DNA of 64,000 nucleotides from Lysobacterales bacterium PRO7 (GTDB lineage Bacteria; Pseudomonadota; Gammaproteobacteria; Xanthomonadales; Rhodanobacteraceae), in the NCBI GenBank assembly GCA_021404785.1, contig QWHH01000003.1, positions 186,001 through 250,000 on the forward strand, given 5' to 3'. The notes beneath the pieces were generated by a model. The model saw only the letters and a list, made by a program, of their open reading frames with translations, searched no databases and had not been told where the DNA came from. This document shows positions 58,423 through 64,000 of this stretch, in pieces. The translations under genes and the position numbers were made by a program. How positions within the stretch are numbered: the stretch's first letter is position 1; each line of letters begins with the position of its first letter.

Positions 58423-59510
58423 CGGTCACCCAAACGCCAAGCGGTTTGTATGCGCAAGGTGCGGCGCAAAAACGCTGGGACAACGATCCCGCGCAGCGCG
58501 AAATTTTGCCGGTGCTCGATCGCATCCGTTACGGAATCCTCGCCGCGGCGCACGGCGGTTGGCGGCGCTGGTTGCCGATGCGTTCACACGCGCCGGTGCG
58601 CGGCCTGTACCTGTGGGGTTCGGTTGGTCGCGGCAAGACGTTTCTTGCCGATTTGCTGGTCGAATCGCTGCCCCCACAACTCGTGCTGCGTTTGCATTTC
58701 CATCGCTGCATGGGTCGCGTGCAGGCGCAGTTGAAAACGCTTCAAGGCCATGTCGATCCGCTGCGTGAAGTTGCGGCGGCATTTGCGGCCGAGGCGAAAT
58801 TGCTGTGCCTGGACGAATTCTTCGTCAGCGACATCGGCGATGCGATGATCCTTGCTGGCCTGCTCGAACACCTGTTCGCGCAGGGCGTAACCCTGGTCAC
58901 GACCTCGAACATCGCGCCATCCGGCTTGTACCGTGACGGGTTGCAACGAGCAAGATTCCTGCCCGCGATCGATTTGCTCGAAAGGCATTGCGAGGTTCGC
59001 GAGCTGATCTCGCCGCAGGATTACCGTCTGCGCGCGCTGACCCGTGCCGGCGTCTATTTCACCCCGTTGGGCGAACACGCCGAACATGAACTCGCCGCCT
59101 GCTTCGCGCGCATCGCGCCCGGCGCGCAGCGCGCCGATGCGAGTATCCGCATCAACGATCGCGATATTCCCATTCGCCGTCGCGGCGATAGCGCGATCTG
59201 GTTCGACTTCGATGCCCTGTGTGAAGGACCGCGCGCGGTCGCCGACTACATCGACCTTGCCCAGCGCTTCAACACCGTGCTGATCTCCAACGTGCCGCAG
59301 TTCACGCCGCAGACCGAAGATGCTGCGCGGCGTTTCGTCAACCTGGTCGACGAGTTCTACGACCGCGGCGTGAAATTGGTCTTGTCCGCGGCGGCGCCGG
59401 TAACCGAAATCTATGACGGCGAACGCCTGCGCGCCGAGTTCGCCCGCACGGAAAGCCGCCTGATCGAGATGCAAAGCGCGCAGTATCTGGCGATTGCCCA
59501 CCGGCATTAG
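58419..59510 (+). CDS. zapE: Cell division protein ZapE (AFG1-like ATPase)
   Basis: A 363-residue P-loop ATPase. Walker A is LYLWGSVGRGKTFLADLL (about 64-81), followed by FHRCMGRVQAQL and Walker B KLLCLDEFFVSDIGDAMIL. TLVTTSNIAPSGLYRDGLQRARFLPAI and ISNVPQFTPQTEDAARRFVNLVDEFYD follow. In E. coli ZapE associates with the Z-ring during constriction. The start GTG overlaps the stop of the preceding hydrolase (GTGA). Confidence 0.94.
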   Translation: MTVTQTPSGLYAQGAAQKRWDNDPAQREILPVLDRIRYGILAAAHGGWRRWLPMRSHAPVRGLYLWGSVGRGKTFLADLLVESLPPQLVLRLHFHRCMGRVQAQLKTLQGHVDPLREVAAAFAAEAKLLCLDEFFVSDIGDAMILAGLLEHLFAQGVTLVTTSNIAPSGLYRDGLQRARFLPAIDLLERHCEVRELISPQDYRLRALTRAGVYFTPLGEHAEHELAACFARIAPGAQRADASIRINDRDIPIRRRGDSAIWFDFDALCEGPRAVADYIDLAQRFNTVLISNVPQFTPQTEDAARRFVNLVDEFYDRGVKLVLSAAAPVTEIYDGERLRAEFARTESRLIEMQSAQYLAIAHRH

Positions 59511-59695
59511 TTCTTGCGATCCTCCGCGATCGCCAGGAACACACCGGCATCCATGCCGGACTTTCCAGAAGGGTCGGCAATTTGCCGGGCCGGTTCGGCA
59601 AGAATGACCTCCGGCCCATTGCACATCGCGGCATCCCTCATTATCTTGACCGACCGGTTCGCTAATTGACGCGCAACCCGACGAAGGATTCGTTT

Positions 59696-60856
59696 ATGCG
59701 ATTTCGGATTTCTCCCGCTCCCGTCCTGATCTTCGCGCTCGCCGCCGCCGGTTGCGGCAAGGCCCAGCAACAGCAGATGCAGATGCCCCTCGCCGAAGTC
59801 GGCGTGGTCGTGGCCAAGGCGCAGGCCGTGCCGCTGACGCGCGACCTGGTCGGGCGCCTGTCCGCCACGCGTACCGCCGACGTGCGCGCGCGTGTGGCCG
59901 GCGTGCTGCAAAAGCGCGTGTACACCGAAGGCACCGACGTCAAGCAGGGCCAGCTGATGTTCCAGATCGATCCGGCGCCGCTCAAGGCCGCGCTGGATGC
60001 GCAGCTCGCCAATCTGGCCGCGGCCAAGGCGACCTACACCAACAACCATGTCGCCGCCGAGCGTGCGCGTTCGATTGCCGACAAGGGGCTGATGTCGAAG
60101 ACAGACCTCGACAACGCGCTCGCCGCGGAGCGTACCGCCGCGGCAGCCGTACAGCAGGCGCAGGCAAACGTCGAAACCGCGCGCATCAACCTGGGCTACG
60201 CCAGCGTGACCGCGCCGATTTCCGGCTGTGCCGGCCAGCAGCAGGTGACCGAAGGCGCCCTGGTCGGGCAGGGTGAAGCGACGCTGCTGACCACGGTCGA
60301 GCAGATCGATCCGATCTACGTGAATTTCAGCCAGGCTGTCGGCGAGTTGGATGCGCTGCGCCGCGCACAGGCCGGTGGCCATGTCGCCCTGGACGAGGCG
60401 AACAAGGCCAAGGTCGACATCCTGTTGCCGGATGGCACGGCCTACGCGCATTCCGGAACGCTGGATTTTTCCGACGCGGCCGTCGATGCGGCCACCGGCG
60501 CGGTGAGCCTGCGCGGCATCGTGCCGAATCCGGATCGCCAATTGCTGCCGGGCATGTACGTGAACCTGCGCCTGACCCTGGGCCAGATCACGCAGGCGTA
60601 TCTGATTCCGCAAGCCGCACTGCAGCGCGATCCGTCCGGGCCCTATGTGCTCGTGGTCGGCGCCGATGGCAAGGTGGCCAGGAAGCCGGTCGTGGCCGAT
60701 GCACAGCAGGGCGGCGACTTCGTCGTCACCTCGGGTCTGGCCGATGGCGACAAGGTCATCGTCTCGGGCGTGCAACACGTGCAAGCGGGAGCGCCCGCCA
60801 AGGCGACGCCGTGGAAGCCCGACGCCGCGCCGCCAGCCGCCAAGCCCGCCCACTGA
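59696..60856 (+). CDS. RND efflux periplasmic adaptor lipoprotein (AcrA/MexA-like)
   Basis: A 386-residue membrane fusion protein with a lipoprotein signal ending ALAAAGC (acylated Cys). It has lipoyl, hairpin and beta-barrel domains: VGRLSATRTADVRARVAGVLQKRVYTEG, AERARSIADKGLMSKTDLDNAL, and NLGYASVTAPISGCAGQQQVTEG. The C-terminal part includes PQAALQRDPSGPYVLVVGADGKV. It links the inner-membrane pump to an outer-membrane channel. AAGGA lies 7 nt before ATG 59696; TTG 59666 is unlikely. A terminator-like hairpin separates it from the pump gene. Confidence 0.94.
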   Translation: MRFRISPAPVLIFALAAAGCGKAQQQQMQMPLAEVGVVVAKAQAVPLTRDLVGRLSATRTADVRARVAGVLQKRVYTEGTDVKQGQLMFQIDPAPLKAALDAQLANLAAAKATYTNNHVAAERARSIADKGLMSKTDLDNALAAERTAAAAVQQAQANVETARINLGYASVTAPISGCAGQQQVTEGALVGQGEATLLTTVEQIDPIYVNFSQAVGELDALRRAQAGGHVALDEANKAKVDILLPDGTAYAHSGTLDFSDAAVDAATGAVSLRGIVPNPDRQLLPGMYVNLRLTLGQITQAYLIPQAALQRDPSGPYVLVVGADGKVARKPVVADAQQGGDFVVTSGLADGDKVIVSGVQHVQAGAPAKATPWKPDAAPPAAKPAH

Positions 60857-60868
60857 TTGTTGAAAAGT

Positions 60869-60890
60869 GCGGCCAGGATGGCCGCTTTTT
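60869..60890 (+). terminator. Intrinsic terminator/attenuator between adaptor and pump genes
   Basis: A 7-bp GC stem GCGGCCA/TGGCCGC with a GGA loop is followed immediately by TTTTT, 12 bp after the adaptor stop and 39 bp before the pump start. It would reduce read-through from adaptor into pump, leaving partial transcription of the pump. Confidence 0.75.
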
Positions 60891-60929
60891 GATTCTCGCG
60901 ATCAGGGACGAACGCAAAAGGAAATCACC

Positions 60930-63900
60930 ATGTCGAATTTCTTCATCGATCGCCCGATTTTCGCGTGGGTCATCGCGATACTGATCGCGCTGGGCGGCAG
61001 CATCGCCTTGTTCAACCTCGGCGTGGAGTCGTATCCATCCATCGCGCCGCCACAGGTCGTGGTCAACGCCGCCTATCCGGGTGCGGACGCGGAAACCGTG
61101 GAAAAAAGCGTGACCCAGGTGATCGAGCAGCAGCTTACCGGCATCGATCATCTGATGTACTTCAGTTCGAGTTCCAGTTCGAACGGTGGCGTCGGCATCA
61201 CCCTCACGTTCGAACCCGGCACCGACCCCGACACCGCGGCGGTGCAGACCCAGAACAAGGTGACCCTGGCCACGCCGCGCCTGCCCGCCGAAGTGGTGCA
61301 GCAGGGCGTGACGGTGTCCAAGTCCAATCCCGACTTCCTGATGTTCTTCGCCCTGCGCTCGACGGATGGAAGTCTTGATTCGTACCAGCTCAATAATTTG
61401 CTCTCGTCCGGCATCCTCGACCAGATCGCGCGCCTGCCCGGCGTGAGTACCACGTTCCAGGTCGGTGCCGAATACGCCATGCGCATCTGGCTCGATCCGG
61501 ACAAACTGCACGGCTACAGCCTGTCGGCAGCCGATGCGCTGGCAGCGGTGAAGGCGCAAAACGTGCAGGTCGCGGCTGGAGCCATCGGCGCCGAACCGAC
61601 GGTTCCCGGCACCGGCGTCACGGCGACGGTGCGCGCGGAAGGCCGCTTCAGCACGCCGGATCAATTCGGCAACATCATCCTGCGCGCGAACGCTGACGGT
61701 ACCACGGTGCGCCTGAAGGACGTGGCGCGCATCCAGTTGGGCCCGGCCAGTTACGGCCAGCGCTCGGTTTTCAACGGCGTGCCGGTCGCCGGCGCCGGCG
61801 TGCAACTGGCCACCGGCGCCAACGCGCTGACCGTTGCGCAGGAAGTCAAGGACAAGCTCGCCGAACTGCAATCGAGTTTCCCGCCGGGCGTGGAGTGGTT
61901 CATACCCTACGACTCGACCACGTTCGTGCGCATCGCGATCGAGGAAGTGGTGATCACGCTCGCCATCGCATTCGTGCTGGTGTTCCTGGTGATGCTGATC
62001 TTCCTGCAGAACCTGCGCGCCACACTGATCGCGGCGATCGTGATCCCGGTCGCCCTGCTCGGCGGATTCCTGGCGTTGTCGGGCCTGGAATTCACCATCA
62101 ACCAGCTTTCGCTGTTCGCCATGGTGCTGGCGATCGGCATCGTTGTCGACGACGCGATCGTGGTGATCGAGAACGTCGAACGCATCATGCGCGAGGAAAA
62201 CCTCTCCCCGCGCGACGCCACGCGCAAGGCCATGCAGCAGATTTCCGGCGCCGTGATCGCGATCGCCCTGGTGCTGATGGCGGTATTCGTCCCGAGCGCG
62301 CTGCAGACGGGCTCGGTCGGCGCGATCTATCGCCAGTTCGCGCTGACCATCGCGCTGTCCACGGCGTTTTCCGCGTTCCTCGCCCTGTGCTTCACGCCGG
62401 CGCTGTGCGCGACCTTGATCAAGCCCACCCACGAGCATGCGCACAATCCGCTGTTCGTCTGGTTCAACAAGGCCTTCGACTGGACTCGCCATTCCTACAC
62501 CGGACATGTGCGCAGCGCCGTGCGTCACGCGCCGCGCTGGATGATGGTGTTTGCCGCCGTGTCCGTGGTGTGCGGATTCCTGTTCTGGAAACTGCCTTCG
62601 AGCTTCGTGCCGGACGAGGACCAGGGATACGCGCTGACGATCGTGTCCTTGCCGGCCGGCGCGACGATCGCGCGCACAAATGCGGTGATGGACCAGGTCA
62701 GCGACATCATCCGTTCCAATCCGGAAGTCGAACGCGTGTTCGCGCTGTCCGGCTTCAGTTTCGTCGGCAGCGGCGAAAACGTCGGCATGGCGTTCATCGG
62801 CTTCAAGCCCTGGGATCAGCGCAAGGCGAACGTGACGGAATTGATCCCGCGCCTGCAGGGCCAGCTGTTCGGCCAGGTCAAGGATGCGATGGTGTTCGTC
62901 GCCAACCTGCCGACGATCCGCGGCCTGGGCCGCTTCGGCGGCTTCGATCTGTTCCTGCAGGACCGCACCGGCCAGGGCCACGAAGCGCTGATGAATGCGC
63001 GCAACATGCTGCTCGGCGCGGCGGCCAAGCATGCCGACACCCTGGTCGGCGTGCGCCCGAACGCGCTGGAAGACGCGCCGCAGTTGAAGATGACGGTCGA
63101 CCGCGTGCAGGCGCAGGCGATGGGCCTGAAGCTTTCGGACGTCTATACCGCCATCCAGCTGATGCTCGCACCGGTCTACGTGGACGATTTCGATTTCGGC
63201 GGCCGCGTGCTGCGCGTGATCATGCAGGCCGACGCGCCGTTCCGCGCCGGCGTCGACGCGCTGCGCCATTTCTATGTCGCCGGCAAGGCTCCCGCGAATG
63301 GCGGACCTGCGCCGATGATTCCGTTGTCGAACGTCGTGCAAACGCAATGGACCATGGCGGCGCCGAGCCTGACCCGTTACAACGGGTATGAAGCGGTCGA
63401 CATCGTCGGCGGCCAGGCGCCGGGCAAGAGCACCGGCCAGGCGATGGAACTGATGAAGAACCTGATCCAGAACGACCTGCCGCACGGCTTCGGTTTCGAA
63501 TGGACCGGACAGAGTTTGCAGGAAGTCCTGTCGGGCGAGCAGGCGCCGAAGCTGTTCGCGCTGTCGATCCTGGTCGTGTTCCTGTGCCTGGCCGCGCTGT
63601 ACGAAAGCTGGTCGATCCCGGTGGCGGTGATGCTGGTGGTGCCGCTGGGACTGACCGGCGCGCTGCTTGCGACCTGGGGGCGCGGCCTGTCGAACGACGT
63701 GTTCCTCAAGGTCGGACTCATCACGATCATCGGCCTGGCGGTGAAGAACGCCATCCTGATCGTCGAGTTTGCGGTGCAGGAGCAAAAACGCGGACGCCCG
63801 CTCGGCGTGGCCGTGGTCGACGCCGCGCGCCTGCGCCTGCGCCCGATCCTCATGACCAGCTTCGCCTTCATCCTCGGCGTGATGCCGCTGGTGGTGTCCA

Positions 63901-64000
63901 GTGGCGCCGGTGCGAACGCGCGTCACGCGATCGGCACCGGCGTGGTCGGCGGCATGCTGTTCGCAACCGTATTCGGCGTGCTGCTGATTCCGGTGTTCTA
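60930..64000 (+). CDS. RND efflux pump inner-membrane transporter (AcrB/MexB-like), 3' end outside window
   Basis: The reading frame opens with MSNFFIDRPIFAWVIAILIALGG and runs to the window edge (about 1023 residues), so only the end is missing. Hydrophobicity and motifs match HAE1-type RND pumps: NAAYPGADAETVEKSVTQVIEQ, the membrane core LFAMVLAIGIVVDDAIVVIENVERIM with the proton-relay Asp pair, and later ALYESWSIPVAVMLVVPLGLTGALL. GLAVKNAILIVEFAVQEQKRG follows. It would export hydrophobic compounds by proton antiport with the adaptor upstream. The outer-membrane channel gene is not visible and could follow beyond the edge. Confidence 0.96.
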   Translation, partial: MSNFFIDRPIFAWVIAILIALGGSIALFNLGVESYPSIAPPQVVVNAAYPGADAETVEKSVTQVIEQQLTGIDHLMYFSSSSSSNGGVGITLTFEPGTDPDTAAVQTQNKVTLATPRLPAEVVQQGVTVSKSNPDFLMFFALRSTDGSLDSYQLNNLLSSGILDQIARLPGVSTTFQVGAEYAMRIWLDPDKLHGYSLSAADALAAVKAQNVQVAAGAIGAEPTVPGTGVTATVRAEGRFSTPDQFGNIILRANADGTTVRLKDVARIQLGPASYGQRSVFNGVPVAGAGVQLATGANALTVAQEVKDKLAELQSSFPPGVEWFIPYDSTTFVRIAIEEVVITLAIAFVLVFLVMLIFLQNLRATLIAAIVIPVALLGGFLALSGLEFTINQLSLFAMVLAIGIVVDDAIVVIENVERIMREENLSPRDATRKAMQQISGAVIAIALVLMAVFVPSALQTGSVGAIYRQFALTIALSTAFSAFLALCFTPALCATLIKPTHEHAHNPLFVWFNKAFDWTRHSYTGHVRSAVRHAPRWMMVFAAVSVVCGFLFWKLPSSFVPDEDQGYALTIVSLPAGATIARTNAVMDQVSDIIRSNPEVERVFALSGFSFVGSGENVGMAFIGFKPWDQRKANVTELIPRLQGQLFGQVKDAMVFVANLPTIRGLGRFGGFDLFLQDRTGQGHEALMNARNMLLGAAAKHADTLVGVRPNALEDAPQLKMTVDRVQAQAMGLKLSDVYTAIQLMLAPVYVDDFDFGGRVLRVIMQADAPFRAGVDALRHFYVAGKAPANGGPAPMIPLSNVVQTQWTMAAPSLTRYNGYEAVDIVGGQAPGKSTGQAMELMKNLIQNDLPHGFGFEWTGQSLQEVLSGEQAPKLFALSILVVFLCLAALYESWSIPVAVMLVVPLGLTGALLATWGRGLSNDVFLKVGLITIIGLAVKNAILIVEFAVQEQKRGRPLGVAVVDAARLRLRPILMTSFAFILGVMPLVVSSGAGANARHAIGTGVVGGMLFATVFGVLLIPVF

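Noticed and set aside
60756-63926. A very long open frame (over 1000 codons) on the minus strand opposite the RND pump gene
   Set aside because: It is antisense to a clearly conserved RND transporter. Its composition (His/Arg/Gly-rich, no motifs) is what high GC at third positions produces on the opposite strand.

Overview
The window is a GC-rich chromosomal segment spanning a replication origin. The organism is most likely a gammaproteobacterium of the Xanthomonadales/Lysobacterales group, perhaps Rhodanobacteraceae-like. Reasons: dnaA-dnaN-recF-gyrB is followed by a TPR protein gene and then tonB-exbB-exbD-exbD-pdxJ, the arrangement known from Xanthomonas; a XanB2-type chorismatase stands beside aryl-polyene (xanthomonadin-like) genes; and the rpmH-rnpA-yidC-mnmE operon diverges from dnaA. 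No species can be named from the sequence alone.

Layout. 1-4.35 kb: a partial alpha/beta hydrolase, an exported hypothetical protein, trmL, and a KdpE-type regulator with a shortened KdpD-like kinase. 4.6-9.2 kb: an Hsp70-TPR fusion gene converging on a PD-(D/E)XK nuclease-DUF2075 helicase gene, next to tRNA-Arg(CCG). 9.3-10.6 kb: a PAS-GGDEF diguanylate cyclase. 10.6-17.7 kb: an eight-gene minus-strand operon with successive overlaps (ACP, COG4648 membrane protein, two dehydratases, acyltransferase, LolA-like carrier, MMPL exporter, ketoreductase), divergent from a XanB2-like chorismatase. 17.8-28.8 kb: Ser/Thr kinase, cNMP-patatin phospholipase, oligopeptidase A, exonuclease III, UPF0149 protein, GST, FmdE-like protein, PEP-mutase-family protein and mnmE. 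28.8-37.5 kb: yidC, rnpA, rpmH, dnaA, putative oriC, dnaN, recF containing two parS palindromes, and gyrB. 37.6-42.3 kb: TPR protein, TonB/ExbB/ExbD/ExbD and pdxJ. 42.4-50.3 kb: a co-directional minus-strand run of acs, a phosphopantetheinyl transferase, a hypothetical protein, an ECF sigma factor, its probable anti-sigma factor, a PDZ protein and a beta-lactamase-fold protein whose catalytic SxxK is replaced by AISE. 50.4-64 kb: small membrane proteins, radical SAM protein, 2OG-Fe oxygenase, fbp, DUF885 peptidase, cytochrome c, hydrolase, zapE, and an RND efflux adaptor and pump; the pump runs off the window.

How the genes may work together. The chorismatase would supply hydroxybenzoate starter units. 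The ACP, dehydratases and ketoreductase could extend and process a polyene chain, and the acyltransferase, LolA-like carrier and MMPL protein could attach and export it. No ketosynthase or hydroxybenzoate:ACP ligase is in the window, so the pathway must be split or incomplete. The phosphopantetheinyl transferase at 47.8-48.4 kb could activate the ACP. The least described material is the Hsp70-TPR/nuclease-helicase pair beside the tRNA and the sigma/anti-sigma/PDZ/inactive-hydrolase module. No CRISPR array, insertion sequence, prophage or rRNA was seen, and no intergenic stretch exceeds 300 bases.
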